Positions 36,801 to 48,800 of a stretch of DNA of 64,000 bases are shown one piece after another. The translations under genes and the position numbers were made by a program. Positions within the stretch are counted from its first letter, which is position 1. Every line of letters begins with the position of its first letter. The notes beneath the pieces were generated by a model. The model did no database searches, was not told where the DNA came from, and was given only the letters and a program-made list of their open reading frames with translations. The DNA comes from Holophagae bacterium (GTDB lineage Bacteria; Acidobacteriota; Holophagae; Acanthopleuribacterales; Acanthopleuribacteraceae): positions 1-64,000 of the forward strand of contig JAUIFE010000024.1 of assembly GCA_030429565.1 (NCBI GenBank), written 5' to 3'.

Positions 36801-39800
36801 CACCGTGCCCAACCCGGACGCCCAGCAACAGTTGGTGGCCGAAGCGCTGCAACGCGCCGGCGTGGAAACACGCGCCGTCAGTTACCTGGAAGCGCACGGT
36901 ACCGGTACGGCCTTGGGTGATCCCATCGAAATCGCCGGCTTGGCCAAAGCTTTTGGCGACGGGGCGGACACCTGCGCGATTGGTTCGGTGAAAGCGAACA
37001 TCGGCCACGCCGAAAGCGCCGCCGGCATTGCCGGTATGGCCAAGGTGCTGTTGCAAATGAAACACGGCCGGCGGGTGCCGTCGCTGCACGCGCTGCCGGC
37101 CAACCCGCACATCGATTTCGCCAAAACCCCGTTTCGCGTGCAACACGAACTGGATTCCTGGCCGCGCCCGCAACGCGTCGAAAACGGCGTGACGCGTGAA
37201 TGGCCGCGCCTCGCCGGCATTTCGTCGTTTGGCGCGGGTGGCGCCAATGCCCATGTCTTGGTGGAAGAGTTCCGCGACACAGCGACGCCGCCGGCCACGC
37301 GCCCGGTGATGCTGGTGCTTTCGGCGCAAAGTGAAGAACGCTTGCGCGTGGTTGCCGCCAACTTGCTGCAACACTGGCGCGTATTTCGGCCCGCGCTGGT
37401 GGAAGTGGCTTACACGCTGCAAGTCGGCCGCGAGGCGATGGCCGTGCGCGCCGCCTTTAGTGCGCGCGATGAAAACCAAGCGCTGGCGCGCCTTCAGGCT
37501 TTTTGTGACGATCAATTAAGTGACGACGACCTTTATCGCGGCGTGGTGAAACGGCCCGAGCAAGGTGTCTACGACGAGGATTTACAACAGACCATGCGCG
37601 CCTGGGTCGCTCAAGGCGACTTTGGCCGCGTGCTCGATTTGTGGGTTAAAGGGGTCGGCGTCGATTGGGCGCGTTTCTACGGCGACGACCCGCCGCGACG
37701 TTGCAGCCTGCCGACCTATCCGTTTGCGGGCGAACGTTATTGGCGCACCCAAGCCGTGGTTCAAGACAGTGCGGCCACCGTCGCGCGTCCGCCCGCCGCG
37801 CCGCCACAACCCGCGTTTTTACCCGAGCTGCATTACCTGCCGCAATGGGTGCCGGCGCCGCTGGTTGACGCGGTCGCGGTTGTGCCGACGTCGGCGATGA
37901 TCATCAGCCGTGCCGATGATGCGCTGGCCCCGTCCTTGGCGGCCTATCTCCAGCAGCAGGGTTGCGAACGCGTGCAACAGGTGCACTTGGGCGACACCAA
38001 TCACCGCAATGGCTCGGTGTGGACTTGCGCGATCGACGACGACGCGGCCTGGTCGACGTTGTTGGCCCAAGTGCCGGCCTGCGACGCTACCTACTTCCTG
38101 GCTGCCGATCCTGCCGCGACGGCCTTAACCGATGTGGTCGCCCTGCAACAGCAGCAAGAATTTGGCGAGATCCAACTGGTGCGGTTTGTGAAGGCGTGGC
38201 GGCAACATGCCGACGACGATGCCTTCGCGTCGCTGACGGTGCTGGACCGCGACGGTGCGGTCAGCGGGTTGGCCGGTTTGGCGAGTGCCGTGGCTCAAGG
38301 TGAACACCGCCTCTCGGTACGCAACCTCGCTATCGACGCCGACGCGGCACCCTCATCCTGGCTACTCGCGGCGATTCTGGCCGAGCCAGGCACGGATCGC
38401 GGTGAGTTGATGCGACTTAGCGACGGCGAACGGCTGCGGCGCGGTTTTTATGCCTGCCCCGATGTCATCGCCAACGGCGCGGACGGCCTGCGCCACGGCG
38501 GCGTTTACGTGCTCGTCGGCGGCGCCGGTTTGGTCGGACGCAGCATCACCCGCAAACTGATTAGCGATTACCAGGCACGCGTGATTTGGATCGGTCGTTC
38601 GCCGGCCGAAAGTGACGCGGTTCAGACGGCGCTCGGTGCGGTCAACGACCTCGCCGCCACACCGCGTTACCTGCAAGCCGACGTCACCGACCGCCTGGCG
38701 ATGGCGACCGCGCTTGCCACCATCCAGCAATGGGAACCTGTCATCGACGGCGCCGTGTTCAGCGCGGTCGCGTTTTTTGAGGACCAACACGGTGTCGCCG
38801 CCGTCGCCGAACACGATTTCCGCCGAGCACTAACCGTGAAAACCGTCGGCGCGCTTAACTTTGCCAATACCTTCGGCGGGGCGGTGCGCGACTTCCTGTG
38901 TTTCTTCTCTTCGATTCAGGCCTTTAGCTTTTTGTCCGCGCGCGACAGCGCCGCCTATGCGAGCGGCGTCACCGCCGCCGACGCCTTCGTGCGCCGCTTG
39001 GCGCAAAACCCCGTGCCGGTGGGCTGCATTAACTGGGGTTACTGGCACCAGGATCTCGCGGGCCGTCATTTCGGTGCGCTCAGCGACGACGAGGGTTTTC
39101 AAACTTTTGCCGCCTTCACCGGTTTGTTACGACAACGCCGCCTCAACCAAATGTTGTGCCTGCGGGTGTCGCCTTCGGCCGCGCGCCTCATGAACCGCAT
39201 CGACGGCAGGCAACAACGTTTGGCGCCCAGTGCGCCCGCGGTTGGTGCCGCGCTTCAGGCGCTTGCGGTTGCCGATCCGGCCGTGCTCGACGCCAAGAAA
39301 CCGCGCTGGAAAACCTTAAACCAACGCTTGCTGGATTTGTTGTGCGAACAGTTGCACCTGGCCGGTGCGTTGCCGGGTGATGCTGGGTGCGACGCCGACG
39401 GCTTGTTTGCGGCGGCTGGATTTGCCGCCAAGTATCGCCGTTATTTCGACGAGTGCCTGCGTCTGCTGGTAGAAGGGCGGCTGCTCGAGCAGGACGGCCC
39501 GCGCTTGCGCCGCAAACAAACGCCGACTGCCGCATCGTGGCCGGCCTGGGACGCGGCCAAAGGCGACTACCTCGACGACGCTGATTTCCGCGCCTCGGTG
39601 GAACTGGTTGAAGATTGTCTGCGCCGCCTGCCCGAGATCCTGCGCGGCGAGCTGGGCGCGACCGACGTCGTTTTCCCCAACGGCTCCTTGGCCAAGGTTG
39701 AGAACCTGTATCGCGGCAACGCGGTTTCGGACTTTTACAACGGCCTCGTCGGCGACCTGATCGTGCAGACGATTAAGGCGCGTTTGGCCGACGATCCGCA

Positions 39801-42800
39801 CGCGCAATTGCGTATCATTGAAATTGGCGCGGGTAGCGGGGGCACGACCACCACCATTCTGCCCACGCTGGCGCCCTACGCCGCAAACATAAGTGAGTAC
39901 TGTTTCACCGACCGCTCGCAGTCGTTCCTGAACCATGCCGAAGCGCGTTACGGTGATCGCTATCCTTTTATGCGGTACCGCTTGTGGGATATCGAGCAGG
40001 CTTACAGCTTGGACGAGCGGCCAGGTTGCTACGACCTGGTGATTGCCACTAATGTGTTGCACGCCACGCCCGATATTCGCAAAACGCTGCGCCACGCCAA
40101 GGGCGCGCTCAAACACAACGGCCTGCTGTTGCTCAACGAAGCGACGCGCAAAATGACCGTGCTGACGCTGGCCTTTGGTTTACTCGACGGCTGGTGGTTG
40201 TACGAGGACGAAGCGCTGCGCATCCCGGGCTCGCCGTTGCTGACGACGGTGCGCTGGCAACAGCTCCTTGCCGAAACCGGTTTTGCCACAAGCTGGGCGC
40301 CGGTTGCGCCGGGTGGGGAAGTGGGCCAACAGGTTTTGGTTGCGATCAGCGACGGTTGGTTGCCGTTGCCGGCGGCCGCCACGGCCGTGCCGCGCGAGTT
40401 GCCTGTATCGGCGGCGAAGCCGGTTGTGGAAGCGGCGGACCTGGCCGCTTTTGTCGCTGAGGTGACGCGTGCCGCACTGGCGCTTGCGCTCAACCAAGCC
40501 GGCGCCGGGCTCGAAGACGATCTGCCCTTTTCCGATTACGGCCTCGACTCGATTCTCGGCTTGCGTTTCATCGGCGAAATCAACGAACGGTTGGGTATTG
40601 ACCTCAACACCGCCGTCATTTTCGACTACACCTCGCTTAGTCGCCTGACGCGTTACATCGTCACCACCTTCGCGGCGCGCATCAAACGACCGACGGCTGC
40701 GTTACCGGCCGCGCCGGTGGCGACCGACGAAACCCCGCTTTCCGTGCCGACACCGAGCGTTCAAGCGGCACGAGCGGCCACGCCGGCCGCAGCCGACGAC
40801 ACGGCGGTTGCCATCATTGGCTTTGCCGGCCAATGTCCCGGCGCCGACAGCATGGACGCCTTTTGGGACAACCTGCGCGAGGGTGTCGACGCCACCGGGC
40901 AAGTGCCCGACCACTACCGCGACCCGGCCCGGGGCGATTACGCCTGGGGCGGTTTCCTCGCCGACCGCGACTGTTTCGATCCGCAGTTCTTTAACATCAC
41001 GCCGTGGGAAGCCGAGTCGATGAACCCCCACCAACGGCTGATCTTGCAAGAGGGATGGAAGGCGTTGGAAGACGCCGCCATCAATCCGAAAACGCTCGAC
41101 GGCGCGGCCGTCGGCCTGTTTATCGGTGCTGAGCCGACCGGTTACGTGCACGAGTCCTTTACCGGCGCCTCCGAAGCCATCATCGCCTCGCGTTTGTCGT
41201 ACTACCTCAACCTGCGCGGCCCGGCGCTGGTGGTCAACACCGGTTGTTCGTCCTCGGGCACGGCGCTCCACCTCGCCTGCGAGAGCCTGCGTCGCGGTGA
41301 AACCGAGCTGGCGCTGGCGGGCGGCGTATACGCGGTTATGGATCAGCAAGGTTTAACCAGTCTGGCCGAACTCAACATTTTGTCGCCCACCGGTAACTGC
41401 CACACCTTTGACGCTTCGGCCAACGGCACGGTGTTGTCCGAGGCGGTCGGCATGGTCGTGCTGAAACGGTTGCGCGACGCCCTTGCCGACGGCGATCCGA
41501 TCCACGGCGTGATTGAAGCGTCCGGGCTCAACCAAGACGGCGCCAGCAACGGCATTACCGCCCCCAGCGGCGCCGCCCAGGAAGCGCTGATTCGCGAGAC
41601 CTACACGCGGTTCGGCATCGACCCGGCCGCGATTGACTACGTCGAAGCGCACGGCACCGCCACCACGCTCGGCGATCCCGTCGAGGCCAACGCGTTGGTG
41701 CGCGCCTTCCGCGCCTTTACCGACAAACAAGCTTATTGTGCGCTCGGCAGCGCCAAGTCGCACATCGGCCACGCTTGCGCCGGCGCCGGTGTGATTGGTT
41801 TGATCAAAATCTTGCTGTCGATGCGGGCGCGCCAAATTCCGGCGCTGCTGCATTTCGACCAACTCAATCCCATGATTGAATTCGACGCGGCGCCTTTTTA
41901 CATCAACACCGAAACCGTCGCCTGGGAAGCCGCACCGCATCGGCCGCGCCGGGCCGCGTTGAACTCATTCGGCCACAGCGGTACCAACGTGCATTTGGTC
42001 GTGCGCGAACAACAGCTTATGCGAACTGAAATAAGCCAGGCCGCTTATTTGGTGCCCTTGTCCGCGCGCAAGGCCGACCGCTTACCCTTGATGGCCGCCA
42101 ACCTGCTACACCACCTGGACCGATACCCCGAAACGCGTTTGGCTGATTTGGCTTATACGCTGCAAGTCGGCCGGGAAGCCATGGCGGAACGGGTGGCGTT
42201 CGTCGTGCGCGATGCCGGCGAACTGCGTGCGGCGCTGGCGGCCTTTTCCGCCGGCGAACAGGATGCGGCGACCGTTTGCGGCCGAGTGAGCAAAGGTCAC
42301 ACGCAGGCGCAAAGCGATCACGCGGCGTCCTTGCCTGCTGCGCTTGCGGCCGGCGATTTGGCGCGCGTCGCGGCGGCTTGGGTTGCGGGCACAGCCGTGA
42401 CCTGGGCGGCCCTGTACGGGGCGACTCCGCCCGCGCGCATCCACTTGCCGGCCTATCCCTTCGTTAAAAACCGCTACTGGGCGCCGACCCCCGACGACGG
42501 TGGTGGCGGTCGTCCGACCCATGTGGAACCGGCCGCACCCGTCGCCACGGCCCACGCCGATGCCCGCGTTGCGCTGTGGCATGCCGATTGGGACGAAGCG
42601 CTTTTGCCCGGACCGGCGCCGGCGGGCGAAACCCTGCAACGGTTGTTGGTGGTCGGCCGCGAGCATGTGCCCGCGCTCGACGCCCTCGACGGTCAGCGGT
42701 TCGCCGTTGCCGAAGCCGACGCGGCACAACGCTTTGACGCCGCCCTTTGGCCGCTGTTTGAAGCCGCACGCGCGGCACTGGCAAGCAAGCCGAGCCGACC

Positions 42801-45800
42801 CCTGTGCCTGCAAGTGGTTTTCGCCGGTGACGACTTTGCCGCCGAAGCGGCGGCCTGCGCCGCCATGTTGCAAAGTGCGGCGCTGGAGAATCCCAACCTG
42901 CGCGGTCAAGTCGTCGAAATCGAACGTTTCGAAAGCGGCGATCTTGGCGACCAACTCGAAAGTGAAGCCGCTTGCGACAGCGTCCACGTGCGTTACCGCG
43001 ACGACGACATTTTGCAATCCGTTTGGTCTGAACAAACGCCGGCGGCGCTGCCCGTGCCCTGGAAACAGCAGGGCGTGTACCTGATCACCGGCGGCTGCGG
43101 CGGGTTGGGGGCCTTGCTGGCGCGCGAACTCGCCGGCCAATGCGAGAAGGTGGTGCTGGTTCTGTGCGGTCGTGGTCCCGTTGACGCCGACAAGCAGCGT
43201 TTGCTTTCGGCCTTGCACCAACAGGGCGCGCGGGCGGTTTATCGCCAAACCGACGTTGCCGACGCGGCCGCCGTCGACCAGTTAATTCGTTGGGTTCAAA
43301 ATACCTATGGTGGGTTACAAGGTGTTTTCCACGCCGCCGGCCTCAACCGCGACAACTTCTTGCTCAAGAAAACCCGCGCCGAATGGCAACAGGTGTGCGC
43401 CGCCAAGGTGCAGGGAACGGTAAACCTCGACGCGGCCTGCGCCAACCTGCGCCTCGACTTTTTCGTGCTGTTCTCGTCGCTCTCGGCTGTCCGAGGCAAC
43501 GCCGGCCAAGCCGATTACGCCGCCGCCAACGCCTTTATGGACCAGTTTGCCGTTAAGCGCGACGCCTTGGTGCAGGCCGGCAAACGCTTCGGCCGCAGCC
43601 TGGCCGTCAACCTGCCGTGGTGGCGCGACGGCGGTATGGCGCTCGACGCCGACAGCCAAGCCGCCATGTTTGCCGCCGCCGGTTTGACGCCGCTGGACAC
43701 CGACGACGGCGTTCAGGCATTGGTGGCGGCCTTGTCCTCGTCGCACCCACGCTGTGCGGTTTTGGCGGGTGTTGGCGAGCGGCCAGGGGCCTGGCTGCGC
43801 GGCTGTTTAGAGCCGGTTTCGCTGCCGGGGTCCGGCGAGGCGGCGCCGCCCGTGGATGCCGATACCTTGGTGAGCGGCGTGTTGCAGCAACTGAAAGCCG
43901 TGTTTGCGGCGACGACCCACCTCGACATTGCCGAACTGGACGCCGACGAAGCGCTGGAACATTACGGCATTGACTCGATCATCATTAACCGTCTCAACCA
44001 AAAGCTGGCGGCGCGGTTCCCACGCGTTTCAAAAACGCTGTTTTTCGAATACCAAAACCTGGCCGATGCGGCCGCGGCCTTGGTCGACGCCTTCCCACAA
44101 GCCTGCGCCGCGTGGATCGATCGCGCCGCCGCGCCGGCCCCGCAAGCCACGGCCGAAGCCGCACCACAAGCCGCGCCCGTCGTGGTTACCGCTGCGCCGG
44201 CCCGCACCGAACGCGAAGCTATCGCCGTGATTGGCCTGAGCGGCCGTTATCCCAAGGCCGCCACGCTCGCCGAGTTTTGGGCCAACCTCGACGCCGGCCG
44301 CGACTGCATTCGCGAAATTCCGGCCGAACGCTGGTCGCTCGATGGTTTCTTCGAACCCAACCAACGCAAAGCCAAAAACGAAGGCAAGAGCTACAGCAAG
44401 TGGGGCGGGTTTATCGACGACTTCGCCGCCTTCGATCCCTTGTTTTTTGAAATCTCGCCGCGTGAGGCGATCAACATGGATCCGCAGGAACGCTTGTTCT
44501 TGCAAGCCTGTTGGGAAGTGTTGGAAGACGCCGGTTACACGCGGGCGCGCCTGAAGCAACAACACGGCAACCGCGTCGGTGTGTTCGCCGGCATTACGCA
44601 AACCGGTTTTGATTTCCACGGTCCCGAGCAACAGCGCCACGGCCGTCCCGTCAACCCGCACACATCGTTTGGTTCCGTCGCCAACCGCGTTTCGTACCTG
44701 CTCAACCTCAACGGGCCGAGCCTGCCGATTGACACGCTGTGTTCGTCGTCGCTGGTCGCCGTGCACGAGGCCTGCGAACACCTGCACAGCGGCGCGTGCG
44801 AGCTGGCCATGGCCGGCGGTGTCAACCTCTACCTGCACCCGGCGAGTTACGTCTCGCGCAGCGGTTTGCAGATGTTCGCCAGTGGGCCGGCCTGCCGCAG
44901 CTTTGGTGCCGACGCCGATGGTTTCGTGCCGGGAGAAGGCGTCGGCTGTGTGCTGCTCAAGCCGTTGTCCGCCGCCGTGCGCGACCGCGATCCCATCCAC
45001 GCCGTGATTCGCGCCACCGGCCTCAACCACGGCGGCAAAACCAACGGCTACACCGTGCCCAACCCCATCGCACAGGCCGACTTGATCCGCACCACGCTGG
45101 CGCGTGCCGGCGTCGACGCACGCGACCTGGGTTACATCGAAGCGCACGGTACCGGCACCGCCTTGGGTGATCCCATTGAAGTGACCGGCTTGACGCGTGC
45201 CTTCCGCAAGGATACGCCGGACACGGGTTTCTGCGCCTTGGGTTCATTAAAAAGCAACATCGGTCATTTGGAAGCCGCCGCCGGCATCGCGGGCCTGACC
45301 AAAATCATTTTGCAGATGAAACACCGCCGGCTGGTGCCGAGCCTGCACTGCGCCGAACTGAACCCCAACATTCCCTTCGCCGAAACGCCGTTTGTGGTGC
45401 AACGCGAGGGCGCCGCTTGGCCGGCGCAACAACGCGACGGACGGGTACTGCCGCGCTTGGCCGGGTTGTCTTCGTTCGGTGCGGGCGGCGCCAACGCCCA
45501 CGTGCTGGTCGAGGAATACGTCGCCGCACATCAAGCCGGCGCCGATCAACCGCAAATCATTCTGTTGTCGGCCAAAAGCGCGGCCCAACTACAGGCCTAT
45601 GCGGCCAAGATGGTGACCTTCCTCGATGCGACCCCGCCACGCGCCGGTCTTCTGGCCGACCTGGCCTTCACGCTGCAGGTGGGCCGCGAAGCGATGCCGT
45701 TCCGGTTGGCGTTGGTTGCCGCCGATCTCGGCGAACTGCGCGAGGCTTTGGCGGCGTATGTCGCCGGCGGTGGCGCGGTGCGCCGTGGCCAGGTTGAGGG

Positions 45801-48800
45801 TAAAAAAGAAACGCGCGCGGCCCAGCAACACGCGGCCGCTTTGGCTGAAGCGTCGCAAGCTTGGCGCGCCTGCGGCGACGGTGCGGCCTTGATGGATTTG
45901 TGGCTGAGCGGCGTTGTCGTCGATTGGGCCGCGCTCCACGATGAACCGCAACCGCGTTGTATCAGTCTGCCGACCTATCCCTTTGCGCGCGAACATTACT
46001 GGTTTGAGGCCTTGCCCGCCGAAACGTCGGCGCGCGTGCTGCACCCGTTGTTGCATGAAAACACGTCTGATTTGGATGAGCAGCGCTACAGCGCGCGCTT
46101 CAGCGGCGATGAATTTTTCCTGAGCGACCACCGCGTTGCCGGCGAGAAAGTGCTGCCAGGCGTCGTGTATCTGGAAATGGCGCGTGCCGCTGTGGCGCGG
46201 GCCGTTTCGGGTGAGGGGATGCCGCGCCTCAAAAACGTGACCTGGGCACAGCCGTTCTTCGGCGACGGCGCCAAAACGCTGCACATCGCCTTGTTTCCAC
46301 AAACGAACAGCGCGCAACAAGGCGTGACCTTCCAAATTTACAGCGCCGGCGATACCGGTCGCGTTGTCCACTGTCAGGGTGCGGCCGTGCTTGAGGTCAA
46401 AGCGGGGTCGCCACCGGCAACGCTTGATTTAAAACAGTTACAAGAACAAAGCGGCCATGTGTTTGACGGCGCACTTTGTTATCAAGCCTTCGCCGAGATG
46501 GGTCTCGACTACGGGCCGGGCCATCGCGGTTTACAAACCGTATTTGTGGGTGATGGTTTCGTTTTGGCCGAACTGCACCTGCCGGCGGGCGTCGGTGACC
46601 CAGGTTTCGTGCTGCATCCGAGCCTGCTCGACGCCGCCACGCAAGCGGTGATGGGTTTCATTTTGGCCGACCGTGGCGACGGCGACGCGGTGAAACAGCG
46701 CTTCTTGCCATTCGCCCTGGAAGACCTGCACTTGTGGCGTGCACCCGAGCGCGTGGTGTTCGTGCGCCTGCAACGGCAGCCAGGCTTTAAGGACAACGAC
46801 CGCGTCGGCAAGTTGGACTTGCTGTTGGTCGACGAACAGGGTCATGCGTTGCTGGCCATGACCGGGTTCACCTCGCGTTTGGTGGATGTCGACCCGGCGC
46901 AAACGGTGGGGTTGGTGCAAAAAGGACCTTCGGGTTTGGATCCACGCCGTTTTGCCACGCGGTTCTCCGGTCGCGAAGCCTTTCTGCGCGACCATCAGCA
47001 AATCGTGCCCGCCGCCGTGCTGCTGGAAATGGCGCGTGCCGCCGGGACGCGGTTCCACGGTCAAGCGGTGACCGCGATGACGAACATCGTGTGGTCGCGA
47101 CCGCTGGTGGTGCCCGAAAACGGCGCGGTCGCTTGGGTTGATCTGCGCGACGCGGCCGGTCTGTCGTTTGAAATGAGCAGCCCGGACCCCGGCGATCCCA
47201 ACCGTTTGCTTTGCCATGCGCGCGGCGCTTTGGCGCTGACCGCGCCGCCGCAACCCGAGCCGCTTAACCTGCTCGCGCAGCGTGCGGATTTGGGTGAAGT
47301 GCTCGACCGTGCCGCCTGCGACCAACGCCTGTGTTTCAGTCACGGCCCGGCCTTGCAAAGCGTGGTGCGCTTCGCCACCGATCGTCACCGCGCCGTGGCG
47401 ACGCTGCAATTGCCCACCGGCGCCGACCGCGACGGCTTCTTGTATCCGCCGGCCCTGCTCAACGGGGCCGTGTTGGCGGCGGTGCTGCTGACGGCGGTCC
47501 AACAGCCGGACGACGGCTTGCCGATGCCGTTTAGCCTCGATGCCTTGTACCTTTACGACAAGCTGCCCGACCATCTGACCGCCGTGGTTGTCGACCGCGC
47601 CGGTGCGGATGCGCGCCTCAACAAAAGCGACGTCAGCCTGTGCGACGACAGCGGCCGGGTGCTGGCCGAACTTCGTGGTTTGGTCACCGTCACCAACGCC
47701 GCCGCCGCCAAGGACGATCTGCTTTACGCGGCGCCGACCTGGCGTGAACGCGGGCTCGGGCCGGCCATTCCCGCCCCACAAGCGCCACTGCTGTTGGTGA
47801 GCGACGCAACGCCGACACAGGCCTTGACCGCCACCCTCGCCGGCGCAACCGTGGCGACCTTGCCCGCGCTGAGCTGGGAGGCGGCCGCGCAAACCAATTT
47901 GCTGACGACGGTGATCCAACACCTGAAACAGGTTCTGGCCGGTGACGCCGAGGTGCCGACCCTGGCGCTGTTGCTGCCACACGAGCACGCCGCCGCTGTT
48001 GCCGGCTTGCTGGGTTTGCTGCGGTCGGCGGTGTTGGAACACCCGCGCTTGCGGGTGCGGGTTCTGTTCCACGACGACAGCGCGCCCGTGACGTTGGCGA
48101 CCTGGCTGCACCACGAACTCACCCACGAAACAAGCGAATGTGTGGTGCGTTACCAGGCCGGCAAACGAGCGGTATGGACGCTGCAGGAAATTGAGCCAAG
48201 CGAGTCGAGCACGCCGCCGTTGCCCGCGCAGGGTGACGTGGTCTGGTTGACCGGCGGTTTGGGTGGGCTCGGTCGCCTGGTGGCGCAAGCCTTTGCGGCC
48301 GTGCCGGACGTGACCTTGGTGTTGAGCGGCCGCGCCGCTGCGGGCGACGAAACTATCTTGGCGGCGTTGCGCCGACAGGGGGCCGAGGTGGTTTACCGCG
48401 CCTGTGACGTCGCCGATCCCGACGCCGTTCAGGGCTTAGTCGATGACGTGATCGCCCAATACGGTCGGCTCAACGGCGTGATCCACGCCGCCGGCGTGCT
48501 GCGCGACGGCTTTTTGCTGGGCCAAAGCGAGGCCGATCAACGCGCCGTGTGGCAACCCAAAATAGGCGGCACCCTGGCGATTGACAAGGCCCTCGCCGGC
48601 CGCGATTTGGATTATTTCATTCTGTTTTCATCGCTGGCGGCGGTGCTTGGCAATGCGGGGCAAGCGGCTTACGCGGCGGCCAACGCCTGGCTCGACGGCT
48701 TTGCCCACCATCGCAACCAGCGCGTCGCACGCGGCCTCGCATGCGGCCGCACCCTGTCGATCAACTGGCCGCTGTGGCGTGACGGCGGCATGCAAATGAG

